DNA of 64,000 nt from Pontibacter litorisediminis (GTDB lineage: Bacteria > Bacteroidota > Bacteroidia > Cytophagales > Hymenobacteraceae). Every line of letters starts with the position of its first letter. Position 1 is the first letter of the stretch. Below, in pieces: positions 26,729-36,460 of the stretch. A program made the position numbers and the translations under genes. The DNA lies in contig NZ_JARDUA010000001.1 of assembly GCF_029360645.1 (NCBI RefSeq), forward strand, positions 496,001 to 560,000. The letters are read 5' to 3'. The notes below the pieces were generated by a model that had not been told where the DNA came from, made no database searches, and saw only the letters and a list, made by a program, of their open reading frames with translations.

Positions 26729-27517
26729 TTATAGTTTCTGTTGCTGCTGCAACAGGATACTGCATCGCCTGCTAAGCTCCAGCTCCTCTTTCGTCTCGAG
26801 CGTCAGCGTCTGCGCCTTTTGCAATGTACTGATGCAGGCGGCGGTGTTTTTCATCTCTTTGTAAATACTGGCCAGGTCATAGTAGTACCGGATGTTGTTC
26901 GGCTCATACACAATGGCCTGCTCGATGGCCTTCGCGGCCATTTCGTTGGAAGCCTCTCCGCAAACGCCGCCAAAGAACATTTTAGTGGCGGCCTTTTCAG
27001 CGAAGTTAAGGTTGGCCATTTTAAAGTGCCAGCGGCCGAGCATGTACCAGGCACCCGCATGATGGTTGTTGTTCGCCAACGCGGCATCCACAAACGACTT
27101 CATCTGGTGTATACCTTGCAAGCGTTCCTTAGGCCCTGAAATCATAGCGTTGGCGCCCAAGGCGACTGCCATGACAAAATTTGCCTCGGCATCCACCGGG
27201 TCGAGCTCGTAAGCGCGCTTCGCCAACTCCTTAGCCGTCGCGAAGTGCTCCTGCTTACGCGTCTCGTCCATAAACCTGTCGCCAATGCGGCTGTGCAGCA
27301 GGCTGGCCTTACACAGCGCCTCATAATTATCTGGCGACTCTGCCAATACCTGCTCAAACAGCCGCAGTGCTTCGCTTTCCTTATAGTTACTTAAAAGCTG
27401 CTCCGCCCGCTTCATCAACTCCGTGTTGCCAGATGCACCACCCTCTGCCCAGGCAAGTGCCGGGGAAAGGGTGCAAAGCACGCAACCGAGCAAAACAGCT
27501 TTAAAAACTCTCTTCAT
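26729..27517 (-). CDS. Periplasmic TPR-repeat protein
   Basis: I use the ATG at 27515-27517 (MKRVFKAVLLGCVLCTLSPALAWAEG), which gives a standard signal peptide; the frame extends ten codons upstream. The 262-residue product has TPR-like helical pairs (LMKRAEQLLSNYKESEALRLFEQVLAESPDNYEALCKASLL, then AIEQAIVYEPNNIRYYYDLASIYKEMKNTAACISTLQKA). It resembles the Bacteroidota regulator-of-microtubule-dynamics-like/TPR group, but that label says nothing of function. It follows parC by 66 bp and may be cotranscribed. A terminator follows. Confidence 0.75.
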   Translation of the reverse strand: MKRVFKAVLLGCVLCTLSPALAWAEGGASGNTELMKRAEQLLSNYKESEALRLFEQVLAESPDNYEALCKASLLHSRIGDRFMDETRKQEHFATAKELAKRAYELDPVDAEANFVMAVALGANAMISGPKERLQGIHQMKSFVDAALANNNHHAGAWYMLGRWHFKMANLNFAEKAATKMFFGGVCGEASNEMAAKAIEQAIVYEPNNIRYYYDLASIYKEMKNTAACISTLQKAQTLTLETKEELELSRRCSILLQQQQKL

Positions 27518-27527
27518 ATATAGATAT

Positions 27528-27579
27528 TCTCTCCCGTAAACTACCAAGTACCAGCGACTTTCGCAAGGCCCGGGAGAGA
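27528..27579 (-). terminator. Weak hairpin between parC and the TPR gene
   Basis: A 9-bp stem (TCTCTCCCG/CGGGAGAGA) encloses 34 bases and overlaps the gap between parC and the next gene. No good T-tract follows, so it may attenuate rather than stop transcription. Confidence 0.3.
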
Positions 27580-27583
27580 AAAA

Positions 27584-30334
27584 TCAAAACAAGTCGAGCT
27601 GTTTCTTCTCCTTCAGGGCCTTCTTCGCCTCCTCGGTGTCTACATCAATTTCTACGGCTTCAGCCTGCATAGGTTGAGCACCACTGGCCCGGGCCGCCTC
27701 TTCGGCCAGCTCCTTCAGCTGCGAGGGCAGCGACACCGGCTCTTTCCGGGCAGCTTTTTTCGCTTTTGGCTTGTCGTCCTCCGGTTGTTCCACCTCATCC
27801 ATTCTCGGCACCTCCACCTCATACACCTTAAAGTAGTTGAGCTTGTTGCCAAGGGCCTTCCAGCCTTTCACGTCAATGAACTCGCTGAGCAGCAGCTTTT
27901 CGGTTTCGCGCTCGCCGCGGATGGAACGCTTAAACTTAATTGTCGCTAACGGTGCGGAGTGCGTGGACACAGCCTCGAGCCTGCTGTTCTTCGTTTCCGG
28001 GATAAAGGCGAAGCGCTTGCCTACCGTGGTCGTCTCTACCTTGAAACGTTTTACGTAGTAGGTTTTATTTTCCCCTTCGTAATAAAGGGCTGAAATCACC
28101 AGCTCCGGATCGAACTTCTGCAGCACCTTCAGTTTCTCCACCGTATAGTGGTTGGCCAGGTCGAAGGTCGTCAGCTCGTAGGAACCGTCCTCATAAATGG
28201 CCAGTATGGTGTCATCTGTATTGAAAGAACCAAGGTAACGACCGCGTGCTTCGGTGTTCAGCCTTCCGATCACCTCATCGTAGTAGATCTCACGGCCACC
28301 CAGCGTAGACTCACCCAGGCTCTTCTGCACCACTTTCTTCACCGGGTACTTCGTTACAATATTGCCGTTGGAGCCTTTGCCCTTGATCATCAGCTCAGCA
28401 AAGTCAAAATCAAAGACTTTGTTTCGCGCTGACGCATTCGGAGCCAACGTAACAGTTACCACCTCTGACTCAGAGTTGGGGTTGGCAGTAAGGTAATGCA
28501 CTTTGGAGCCTTTGTTGCCCTTGGTCAGGTCATACTCCTTGTCGCGGGTAATGGACTTGACAGAGAAACGCTTGGCATACGACACCCCTGACTTGCCATC
28601 CAGGTAAATCATGTTATACACCATGTGCTCGTCGTTCTTGTTGTAAACGCCGGCAAGCACAATGTCTTTGCCCACAAAGGTTTTCTCGGCCACCTTCGTC
28701 ACCATGAACTTCCCATCCTTCCGGAAAACGATGATGTCATCCATGTCAGAGCAATCGCACACAAATTCGTCTTTGCGCAAACTGGTGCCGATAAAGCCAT
28801 CCTTAGCATTCATGTACAGCTTCTGGTTGGCAATGGCCACGTTCTGTGCGTTGATCACGTCGAAGGTCTTCACCTGCGTGCGGCGGTCTTTGCCCTGGCC
28901 ATACTTCTTCAGTAGTCCCTCAAAGTATGAAATGGCGTAGCGGATCAGGTTAGCCAGGTTATCGTCCACCTCAGCCATTTCCTCCTCCAGCTTGTTGATG
29001 TACTCGTCCGCTTTAAAGGAGTCATACTTGGAGATGCGTTTAATCTTGATCTCCGTCAGGCGGATGATATCCTCCTCCGTTACCTCGCGGCGCAGTAAAG
29101 GTTTAAAAGGGTCTAAACCGATGTCAATGGCATTCAGCACGGCCTCCCACGTCTCACATTCCTCAATATCACGGTAGATGCGGTTCTCGATGAAGATCTT
29201 CTCCAACGAAGAATAGTGCCACTTGTCCTCCAACTCTCCCTTTCGGATCTCCAGCTCACGCTTCAGCAGGTCCACCGTTTTGAAGGTAGAGATGCGCAGC
29301 AGCTCGTTTACGTCCAGGAAGTGCGGCTTCTCATTGATGATGACGCAGGCATTCGGGGATATGGAGACTTCGCAGTCGGTGAAAGCATACAGCGCGTCCA
29401 TCGTCAGGTCCGGCGACACGCCTGCCGGCAGGTGCACCTGTATCTCCACGTTGGCAGCCGTGTTGTCGACTACCTTCTTGACTTTGATCTTGTTGTTCTC
29501 ACTAGCCTTCACGATCGACTCCATCAACCCGGTAGTCGTAATGCCGTAGGGCACGTCGCGGATGATGAGCATCGTCTTGTCTACCTTCTCGATGGTAGCG
29601 CGCACACGGATCCTGCCGCCGCGCTGACCGCCGTTATAATTGGTCACATCCACCTGACCGCCTGTAGGGAAATCCGGCAGCAGGTTAGTGCTGCGCCCTT
29701 TCAGCACATCGATAGAACCTTTGATCAGCTCCTTAAAGTTGTGCGGCATGATCTTGGTAGACAGGCCAACGGCGATACCCTCCACGCCCTGCGCCAGCAG
29801 CAGCGGGAACTTCACCGGCAGCGTCACCGGCTCGTTTTTACGGCCGTCGTAGCTCAGCTGCCACTGCGTAGTCTGCGGGTTAAACACCACATCCAGCGCA
29901 AACTTGGAGAGGCGCGCCTCGATATAACGAGCCGCCGCCGCACTGTCGCCCGTACGCACATCGCCCCAGTTACCCTGCGTCTCAACCAGCAGGTCTTTCT
30001 GGCCCAGGTTCACAATCGCGTCGCCGATGGAGGCGTCGCCGTGCGGATGGTACTGCATGGTCTGGCCGATTACGTTGGCTACCTTGTTAAAGCGGCCATC
30101 GTCCATCTCGCGCATGGCGTGCAGAATGCGGCGCTGCACCGGCTTCAGGCCGTCCTCGATGGCTGGCACCGCACGCTCCAGAATTACATAAGAAGCATAG
30201 TCGAGGAACCAGTTTTCGTACAGACCGGAGACAGGGGTCACGTTGTGGATGATCTCCTCATCCCCATCGGAGAACTCCACCTCCAGCTCTTCGTTTTGCT
30301 CTAATTCTTCGTTGTTCAACTCGTCGTTATGCAT
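27584..30334 (-). CDS. parC: DNA topoisomerase IV subunit A
   Basis: ParC is the DNA-cleaving subunit of topoisomerase IV, which unlinks sister chromosomes. The 916-residue protein has [29 protein letters not shown] near residue 46. The breakage-reunion core includes [26 protein letters not shown], with the catalytic Tyr in ARYIEAR. A long C-terminal region follows, ending in an acidic/basic tail ([12 protein letters not shown] ... KKQLDLF). The C-terminal part lacks an obvious GyrA-box repeat set, favouring ParC over GyrA. It overlaps parE by 8 bp, the usual Bacteroidota arrangement. Confidence 0.92.
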   Translation of the reverse strand: MHNDELNNEELEQNEELEVEFSDGDEEIIHNVTPVSGLYENWFLDYASYVILERAVPAIEDGLKPVQRRILHAMREMDDGRFNKVANVIGQTMQYHPHGDASIGDAIVNLGQKDLLVETQGNWGDVRTGDSAAAARYIEARLSKFALDVVFNPQTTQWQLSYDGRKNEPVTLPVKFPLLLAQGVEGIAVGLSTKIMPHNFKELIKGSIDVLKGRSTNLLPDFPTGGQVDVTNYNGGQRGGRIRVRATIEKVDKTMLIIRDVPYGITTTGLMESIVKASENNKIKVKKVVDNTAANVEIQVHLPAGVSPDLTMDALYAFTDCEVSISPNACVIINEKPHFLDVNELLRISTFKTVDLLKRELEIRKGELEDKWHYSSLEKIFIENRIYRDIEECETWEAVLNAIDIGLDPFKPLLRREVTEEDIIRLTEIKIKRISKYDSFKADEYINKLEEEMAEVDDNLANLIRYAISYFEGLLKKYGQGKDRRTQVKTFDVINAQNVAIANQKLYMNAKDGFIGTSLRKDEFVCDCSDMDDIIVFRKDGKFMVTKVAEKTFVGKDIVLAGVYNKNDEHMVYNMIYLDGKSGVSYAKRFSVKSITRDKEYDLTKGNKGSKVHYLTANPNSESEVVTVTLAPNASARNKVFDFDFAELMIKGKGSNGNIVTKYPVKKVVQKSLGESTLGGREIYYDEVIGRLNTEARGRYLGSFNTDDTILAIYEDGSYELTTFDLANHYTVEKLKVLQKFDPELVISALYYEGENKTYYVKRFKVETTTVGKRFAFIPETKNSRLEAVSTHSAPLATIKFKRSIRGERETEKLLLSEFIDVKGWKALGNKLNYFKVYEVEVPRMDEVEQPEDDKPKAKKAARKEPVSLPSQLKELAEEAARASGAQPMQAEAVEIDVDTEEAKKALKEKKQLDLF

Positions 30335-32189
30335 ATACTTCCTCTACTATATCTTTTTCAATCTTCAGGTTATCAATGATGAACTGCTGACGGTCAGGCG
30401 TGTTTTTGCCCATGTAGTAGCTCAGCATCTTCTGTATCGTGGTATCCTTCTGCAGGATCACCGGCTTCAGCTTGATGTTATCGCCGATAAACTTGCCGAA
30501 CTCGTCCGGGGAAATCTCCCCCAAACCCTTAAAGCGGGTGATCTCCGGCTTCTTGCCTAGTTTATTGATCGCTTCCTGCTTCTCGGTCTCGTTGTAGCAA
30601 TAGATCGTTTCCTTCTTGTTGCGCACCCGGAAGAGCGGCGTCTCCAGGATGTACACATGGCCGTTGCGCACCAGGTCCGGGAAGAACTGCAGGAAGAACG
30701 TGAGCAGCAGCAGGCGGATGTGCATGCCGTCCACGTCGGCATCCGTCGCGATCACCACGCGGTTGTAGCGCAGGCCCTCCAGCCCCTCCTCGATGTTCAG
30801 GGCGTGCTGCAGCAGGTTAAACTCCTCGTTCTCGTACACCACCTTTTTCTTCAGTCCAAAGCAGTTAAGCGGCTTTCCGCGCAAGCTGAAAACAGCCTCC
30901 GTGTCCACGTTCCGGGATTTGGTGATAGAACCACTGGCCGAGTCACCCTCTGTAATGAACAGCGTGGAGACAGCAGCGTTCTCGTGTTTGTCTTCATTAA
31001 AGTGCAGGCGGCAGTCGCGCAGTTTGCGGTTGTGCAGGTTTGCTTTTTTGGCGCGCTGGTTGGCCAGCTTTTTCACACCGGCCATATCCTTGCGCTCGCG
31101 CTCGCTCTGCTCTATCCGCTTCTTCAGCGCCTCGGCCGTTGCCTGGTTCTTGTGCAGGTAATTGTCCAGGTGCTCCCGCACAAAGTCGTTGATGTACGCC
31201 CGCACGGCTGGTCCGTCCGGCCCCATCTCAATGGAGCCCAGCTTGGTCTTGGTCTGCGACTCAAACACCGGCTCCTGCACCCGTATGGAAATGGCACCAA
31301 TGATAGAGCCCCGGATATCGGCGGCATCGTAGTCCTTCTTATAGAAATCACGCACCGTTTTCACCACCGCCTCACGGAAGGCAGCCAGGTGCGTGCCCCC
31401 CATAGTCGTGTATTGCCCGTTCACGAAGGAGTAGTACTCTTCGCCGTAGTCGTTGCCGTGCGTCATGGCCAGCTCGATATCCTCTCCTTTCAGGTGGATG
31501 ATAGGGTAGCGCATGCTCTCCTCGTCGGCTTTGTTGCGGAGCAGGTCCAGCAGGCCGTTTTCAGAGTAGAATTTCTTGCCGTTAAAGTTAATGGTCAGGC
31601 CGGCGTTCAGGTATACATAATTCCAGATCTGGTTCTCCAGGTAGTCCGGGTTGAACTGGTAGTTCTTGAAAATAGTATCGTCTGGCGTGAACGTGGTTAG
31701 GGTGCCGTTGCGCTGCGACGACTCCTGCACGTCAAAGTCCTGCACCAGCACCCCTTTTTCAAACTCGGCAGCCTTCATCTTGCCGTCGCGCACCGACTGG
31801 ATGCGGAAGTGGCTGGAAAGGGCGTTCACGGCCTTTGTACCCACGCCGTTCAAACCCACCGACTTCTGGAAAGCCTTGCTGTCGTACTTGCCGCCGGTGT
31901 TGATCTTGCTCACGCAGTCGATCACCTTGCCCAGCGGTATGCCACGGCCATAGTCGCGCACCTGCACTTTGTGGTCGGAGATCTTCACCTCAATGGTCTT
32001 GCCGAAGCCCATCACGTGCTCATCGATCGAGTTGTCGATCACCTCCTTCACCAAAATGTAAATTCCATCGTCTGCCGAAGATCCGTCGCCCAGCTTGCCG
32101 ATGTACATACCCGGGCGCAGCCTGATGTGCTCGCGCGGCTCAAGGGAGCGTATGCTGTCTTCGTCGTAATTATGCTCTAACTCTGCCAT
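30327..32189 (-). CDS. parE: DNA topoisomerase IV subunit B
   Basis: ParE is the ATPase subunit of topoisomerase IV. The 620 residues contain the GHKL ATPase site ([13 protein letters not shown] near 49; DYGRGIPLG near 79; [14 protein letters not shown] near 112). The TOPRIM region has [14 protein letters not shown] and the metal site [17 protein letters not shown]. The C-terminal MKGLGE-type segment reads [14 protein letters not shown]. It is the first gene of the parE-parC pair. A TAAATTTG box at 32434-32441 on the same strand is a distant promoter candidate. Confidence 0.93.
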   Translation of the reverse strand: MAELEHNYDEDSIRSLEPREHIRLRPGMYIGKLGDGSSADDGIYILVKEVIDNSIDEHVMGFGKTIEVKISDHKVQVRDYGRGIPLGKVIDCVSKINTGGKYDSKAFQKSVGLNGVGTKAVNALSSHFRIQSVRDGKMKAAEFEKGVLVQDFDVQESSQRNGTLTTFTPDDTIFKNYQFNPDYLENQIWNYVYLNAGLTINFNGKKFYSENGLLDLLRNKADEESMRYPIIHLKGEDIELAMTHGNDYGEEYYSFVNGQYTTMGGTHLAAFREAVVKTVRDFYKKDYDAADIRGSIIGAISIRVQEPVFESQTKTKLGSIEMGPDGPAVRAYINDFVREHLDNYLHKNQATAEALKKRIEQSERERKDMAGVKKLANQRAKKANLHNRKLRDCRLHFNEDKHENAAVSTLFITEGDSASGSITKSRNVDTEAVFSLRGKPLNCFGLKKKVVYENEEFNLLQHALNIEEGLEGLRYNRVVIATDADVDGMHIRLLLLTFFLQFFPDLVRNGHVYILETPLFRVRNKKETIYCYNETEKQEAINKLGKKPEITRFKGLGEISPDEFGKFIGDNIKLKPVILQKDTTIQKMLSYYMGKNTPDRQQFIIDNLKIEKDIVEEVYA

Positions 32190-32540
32190 TCTGAAAGCGT
32201 AAGTGTAGTTGATTAGGTAATATCAATGCGAAAGATAGGAAAAACTAGAAGACATGATGCAACTGATTAGTTCCTATCACAGGCTAAATTAAGAACTCTC
32301 GCTCTAAATTACTAACCTTTTTAGCCAAAGCTTTACATGCTAAATACTGGCTGCTTATTCATAACAGTATAATACAGGAGGTAGTTCAGCATATCTTTAT
32401 AGTTTACTATATTTTTTAGGCTAACTTTTTTAGCAAATTTATATATTGATATTCATATGCTTAATCGCGCGACATTTGCTTATTTTGAAGTGGCAAAAGT
32501 AGGAGTTGACAGGAGAAATAAAACGACATGGAGAAGTTAA
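32190..32540. other. Intergenic region between divergent parE and transporter genes
   Basis: These 351 AT-rich bases hold no convincing ORF or RNA gene. A minus-strand TAAATTTG box lies at 32434-32441. Close to the plus-strand gene there is a TATTTTG-like sequence and a purine-rich GGAG at about 32511-32515. I see no strong hairpin. Confidence 0.5.
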
Positions 32541-33680
32541 ATGGAAATTAAGCTACCCGCATACTTTAAATATACAGTTATACTTCTGGGGCTGGCCCTG
32601 CTCATTTACACGCTGCAGCTTTTAAAGGCGGTACTCATGCCGCTGGCATTCGGCCTGCTCTTTGCCCTGCTGCTGCTGCCCCTCACCCGAGACCTGGAGA
32701 AAAAGCTGCGGTTCCCCAGGCCCTTGGCCATACTTACATGTATTACCCTGGTGATCATTGTACTTGGCCTGGTCGTGTGGTTCCTGTCGATGCAGCTCGT
32801 GAGCCTTACCACGGAGCTGGAGTCAATCGGTAAGAACATGCAAAAGCTGATCCTGAACGTGCAGGAGTTCTTCCTGACAAACTTCGGCATCGCACCGCCC
32901 AACAAATCCCAGCTGATACAGAACGCGATCGGGGGGCTCCAGGAATTCACCACCTCATTTCTCGGCAGCACCATCTCCATCACCACCGGCGCTATTACTG
33001 TCCTGACCCTGGTACCTATCTTCGTTTTCCTGCTGCTCTACTACCGCGACCATCTGGAGCAGTTCCTGTTCAAGTTTGTGGCTAAGGACCGCCGTAGCGG
33101 CGTGATCCAGACCATGACCGATATCCAGCATGTGGTGCAGAGCTACATTTCCGGGCTGATGATCGTGATCGTGGTGGTGGCCCTGCTGAACTCGGCGGGG
33201 CTGCTTATACTGGGGGTGAAGTATGCCGTCTTCTTTGGGGTATTCGCCTCCATCCTGACCATCATCCCCTACATCGGGATTATGATCGGTGCCTCCCTGC
33301 CGGCCCTGTTCACGCTGGCCACCACCGGCAACCTGCTGGACGCCGTGCTGGTTGTGGTGGTGTTCATGTTTGTGCAGTTCCTGGAGGGGAATTTCATCAC
33401 ACCGTTCGTGGTAGGGTCTAAGGTGAGCCTGAACCCTTTTGCGGCCATACTTGCCCTATTGGTAGGCGGCGAGATCTGGGGGGCGGCAGGTATGATCCTC
33501 TCTATCCCCATCATCGCCATGATGAAGGTGATTTTTGATGTGTATGAGCCGCTGCAGCCCTTCGGTTTTCTGCTGGCGGACATAGATGAGGTTAAGCCGA
33601 AGGGGAAAGGACGGGTGCGCAGCTGGCTCGACGAGTTTGTGAATGGCATCTGGCGCGGCAAAAAGAATCCGAACGAGTAA
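32541..33680 (+). CDS. AI-2E family transporter (UPF0118)
   Basis: This 379-residue polytopic membrane protein has hydrophobic segments at about 9-28, 31-48, 64-85 and 148-170, and four or more from about 210 to 345. The family's typical segments are visible: FILLLYYRDHLEQFLFKF, IQHVVQSYISGLMIVIVVVALLNSAGLLILGVKYAVFFGVFASILTIIPYIG and QFLEGNFITPFVVGSKVSLNPFAAILALLVGGEIWG. Members have been reported to export autoinducer-2 or to be Na+/H+ antiporters; the substrate here is unknown. The next gene follows after 42 bp on the same strand. Confidence 0.9.
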   Translation: MEIKLPAYFKYTVILLGLALLIYTLQLLKAVLMPLAFGLLFALLLLPLTRDLEKKLRFPRPLAILTCITLVIIVLGLVVWFLSMQLVSLTTELESIGKNMQKLILNVQEFFLTNFGIAPPNKSQLIQNAIGGLQEFTTSFLGSTISITTGAITVLTLVPIFVFLLLYYRDHLEQFLFKFVAKDRRSGVIQTMTDIQHVVQSYISGLMIVIVVVALLNSAGLLILGVKYAVFFGVFASILTIIPYIGIMIGASLPALFTLATTGNLLDAVLVVVVFMFVQFLEGNFITPFVVGSKVSLNPFAAILALLVGGEIWGAAGMILSIPIIAMMKVIFDVYEPLQPFGFLLADIDEVKPKGKGRVRSWLDEFVNGIWRGKKNPNE

Positions 33681-33722
33681 GCTTGCCAACCTTTTTGGCA
33701 GCCAACAAGCACAGAGAGCAAA

Positions 33723-35228
33723 TTGAAACGGAATACTAATAATTTTGGTTTAGAAGAAGGGGCCGCGGCTAATGCCTCGGGCCCGGATCCACACGACCTA
33801 AACCAGAGCAACTTGTACGCCATAGTAGACATCGAGACAACCGGTGGCCAGCCGCACCAGGACAAGATCACCGAGATTGCCATTTTTATTCACGACGGGG
33901 AGAAAATTGTAGACAAGTACCACACGCTCGTTAACCCGGAGCGCCCCATCCCCTTCTTTATTACCCAACTGACAGGCATAAAGGACGACATGGTGCAGGA
34001 CGCGCCGAAGTTCTACGAGGTGGCCAAGGAAATCGTCGAGTTCACTGAAGGGAAGGTTTTTGTGGCCCACAACGTGCGCTTCGACTACTCCTTTATCAAG
34101 AAGGAATTTGCCGACCTTGGCTTCACCTTCCAGCGCAAAACCCTCTGCACCGTGCGGCTCAGCCGCTCCCTGATGCCGGGCCTGCCTTCCTACAGCCTGG
34201 GCAAGCTCTGCAAAAGCATAGACATACCGCTCAGCCAGCGCCACCGCGCCATCGGCGATGCCGAGGCCACCGCCATACTTTTCGACAGGCTTATAAAGAT
34301 CAACCGCCCTGTGGTGGACGGCAACATGAACATGGCCGCCGAGCATACCACGCAGGTGCTGAAGCAGGAAATTAAAACGTCGCTGCTACCGCCCGCCATC
34401 AGCAAGGAAAAAATAGATGCCCTGCCCATGGTCCCGGGGGTGTACTACTTCCATAACGAGCAGGGCGAGGTGATCTATGTCGGCAAAAGCATCAACATCA
34501 AGAAGCGCATCATTCAGCACTTCAACATCGACTACAAGAGCCGCAAGTCGCTGGACTTCAAAAACAGCATTGCCGACATCACCTATGAACTGATGGGCAA
34601 CGAGCTGGTGTCGCTGCTGTTTGAGTCGGCGGAGATAAAGCGTATGAAGCCGCACTACAACCGCCAGCAGCGCCGCAGCGTGTTTAACACCGGCATTTAT
34701 GTGTACGAGGATGCTGACGGCTACAAACGCCTGACCTACAGCAGCGTGAACAAGGCTGATAATGTAAGCATGACGCCAATTATTGCCTTATCCAACCATT
34801 TCAAGGCAAAAGGGTTTCTTTTTCATAAAGTAGCCAAGTTTAACCTCTGCCAAAAACTCTGCGACCTCTACAAGACCAACGGCGCCTGCTTCGATTACCA
34901 GGTGCACCAATGCAATGGTGCCTGCATCGGCAAGGAGAGCCCGGAGGAGTATAACAAGCGCGTGGACGAGGCCATCGACTCCTTCACCTATGAGCACCAC
35001 AGCTTCGTGATCGTAGGCAAAGGCCGGGAGCCCGGGGAGCGCTCGGTGGTGGTGGTGGAGCACGGCACCTACCTGGGCTTCGGCTTTGTGGACGATACCT
35101 TCTCGGCCAGCACCCTGGAGGACTTCAAGGGAGCCATACAGCGCTTCCACGACAACAAGGATGTGCAGCAGATTATCCGCAACCACATGCGCGGCAAACA
35201 CAAAGATAAAGTACTGGTGTTTGATTAA
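33723..35228 (+). CDS. DEDDh exonuclease fused to GIY-YIG (UvrC/Cho-like) nuclease
   Basis: The 501-residue protein uses a TTG start; no ATG precedes the first domain. Residues 32-195 form a DnaQ-type 3'-5' exonuclease: Exo I VDIETTGG, Exo II AHNVRFDYSF, Exo III HRAIGDAEAT with the catalytic His. Residues 237-325 form a GIY-YIG endonuclease (LPMVPGVYYFHNEQGEVIYVGKSINIKKRI ... ESAEIKRMKPHYN). A UvrC-like Cys cluster follows (LCQKLCDLYKTNGACF, then CNGACIG, about residues 378-402). Similar DnaQ-UvrC fusions are known in mycobacteria and resemble E. coli Cho, which incises damaged DNA. The role in nucleotide excision repair is inferred. Confidence 0.88.
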   Translation: MKRNTNNFGLEEGAAANASGPDPHDLNQSNLYAIVDIETTGGQPHQDKITEIAIFIHDGEKIVDKYHTLVNPERPIPFFITQLTGIKDDMVQDAPKFYEVAKEIVEFTEGKVFVAHNVRFDYSFIKKEFADLGFTFQRKTLCTVRLSRSLMPGLPSYSLGKLCKSIDIPLSQRHRAIGDAEATAILFDRLIKINRPVVDGNMNMAAEHTTQVLKQEIKTSLLPPAISKEKIDALPMVPGVYYFHNEQGEVIYVGKSINIKKRIIQHFNIDYKSRKSLDFKNSIADITYELMGNELVSLLFESAEIKRMKPHYNRQQRRSVFNTGIYVYEDADGYKRLTYSSVNKADNVSMTPIIALSNHFKAKGFLFHKVAKFNLCQKLCDLYKTNGACFDYQVHQCNGACIGKESPEEYNKRVDEAIDSFTYEHHSFVIVGKGREPGERSVVVVEHGTYLGFGFVDDTFSASTLEDFKGAIQRFHDNKDVQQIIRNHMRGKHKDKVLVFD

Positions 35229-35340
35229 GGGCTTCTGGTTTGCTTTTACAGCAAAAGCCGCCTAACTTCAAGACGTTTAAAGTATACAGAGAGCCATACT
35301 TTCTGATACATAGTATAATCCATTATTAACGAATAATTCT

Positions 35341-36420
35341 GTGAACGAAACAAAAACAAGATTCAGGCCGGGCGTATTGTACGGCGATGAGGTGACAGAG
35401 CTGTTTAAGTATGCGAACGAGAATAACTTTGCACTGCCAGCGGTAAACGTGATCGGCACGAATTCGATCAACGCTGTGCTGGAGACAGCCAAAGCCGTTA
35501 ACTCACCGGTCATCATTCAATTCTCGCATGGCGGCGCCCAGTTCTTCGCTGGCAAGGGCCTGAACAACGATAACCAAAAGGCTGCCATTGCCGGTGCTGT
35601 TTCCGGGGCACAGCACGTGCACCTGATGGCCGAGGCTTATGGCGTGCCTGTGGTGCTGCACACCGACCATGCCGCCAAAAAACTGCTGCCTTGGATAGAC
35701 GGCCTGCTGGACGCGGGAGAAAAGTACTATGCGCAGCACGGCAAGCCACTCTTCAGCTCCCACATGCTGGACCTCTCGGAGGAAGAGATCAAAGAGAACA
35801 TTGAGACCTGCGCCAGCTACCTGAAGCGCATGGACAAGCTGGGCATGACGGTGGAGATTGAACTGGGCGTGACTGGCGGGGAGGAAGACGGCGTGGACAA
35901 CACCGGCGTGGACAGCTCCAGACTATACACCCAGCCTGAAGAAGTGGCCTATGCTTACGAGGAACTGAACAAGGTGAGCACCCGCTTCACGATAGCGGCA
36001 GCCTTCGGCAACGTGCATGGCGTGTATAAGCCAGGCAACGTGGAGCTGCGCCCGGTTATCCTGAAAAACTCGCAGGACCATATCCAGGAGAAGTTTGGCA
36101 CGGGCCCTAACCCGGTGCACTTCGTATTCCATGGCGGCTCCGGCTCCGAAAAGCACCTGATCAAGGAGGCTATCGAGTATGGCGCCATCAAAATGAACAT
36201 TGATACGGACATGCAGTGGGCCTTCTGGGAAGGCATCCGCAACTACTACGAGGAGAAGAAAGGCTACCTGCAGAGCCAGATCGGCAGCCCGGATGGCGAA
36301 GACTCGCCAAACAAAAAATACTACGACCCGCGCGTTTGGCTGCGCGAAGGCGAGAAGAATTTCATCGCCCGTTTAAAGGAGGCCTTCACGGACCTAAACG
36401 CGAACAACCGCAACGAGTAA
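35341..36420 (+). CDS. fbaA: Class II fructose-1,6-bisphosphate aldolase
   Basis: The enzyme reversibly splits fructose 1,6-bisphosphate into dihydroxyacetone phosphate and glyceraldehyde 3-phosphate with a zinc ion. The 359-residue protein (GTG start, VNETKTRFRPGVLYGDEV) is the E. coli FbaA type. It has LHTDHAAKKLLPWID, with zinc-site histidines, ELGVTGGEEDGVDN, FGNVHGVYKPGNVELRP, FVFHGGSGS and MNIDTDMQWAFW. It is transcribed towards pfkB, the two sharing the hairpin at 36426-36454. In glycolysis it acts directly after PfkB. Confidence 0.96.
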   Translation: MNETKTRFRPGVLYGDEVTELFKYANENNFALPAVNVIGTNSINAVLETAKAVNSPVIIQFSHGGAQFFAGKGLNNDNQKAAIAGAVSGAQHVHLMAEAYGVPVVLHTDHAAKKLLPWIDGLLDAGEKYYAQHGKPLFSSHMLDLSEEEIKENIETCASYLKRMDKLGMTVEIELGVTGGEEDGVDNTGVDSSRLYTQPEEVAYAYEELNKVSTRFTIAAAFGNVHGVYKPGNVELRPVILKNSQDHIQEKFGTGPNPVHFVFHGGSGSEKHLIKEAIEYGAIKMNIDTDMQWAFWEGIRNYYEEKKGYLQSQIGSPDGEDSPNKKYYDPRVWLREGEKNFIARLKEAFTDLNANNRNE

Positions 36421-36425
36421 TTTCC

Positions 36426-36460
36426 AGTATGGCGAGGCAAAACCTCGCCATACTTTTTTA
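36426..36460. terminator. Terminator between fbaA and pfkB with AGTATGG arms
   Basis: A perfect 12-bp stem (AGTATGGCGAGG and its complement) with a 5-base loop is followed by a T-run for fbaA. The T-run contains the pfkB stop codon. The arms carry the window-wide AGTAT motif. Confidence 0.85.

Noticed and set aside
29216-30304. 362-codon plus-strand open frame
   Set aside because: Complement of parC; Arg/His/Leu-rich with no recognisable domain. The parC frame explains the lack of stops.
30657-31700. 347-codon plus-strand open frame
   Set aside because: Complement of parE; Val/His/Gln-rich with no domain. Long open frames on both strands are common at this GC content.
27584-32189. Possible gyrase (gyrA/gyrB) rather than topoisomerase IV
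   Set aside because: The order B then A with an 8-bp overlap, the ParE length (620) and the C-terminal region without a clear GyrA box favour ParE/ParC.
35239-35255. GCTTTT-N5-AAAAGC hairpin after the exonuclease gene as a terminator
   Set aside because: Stem of only six mostly A-T pairs and no T-tract after it.
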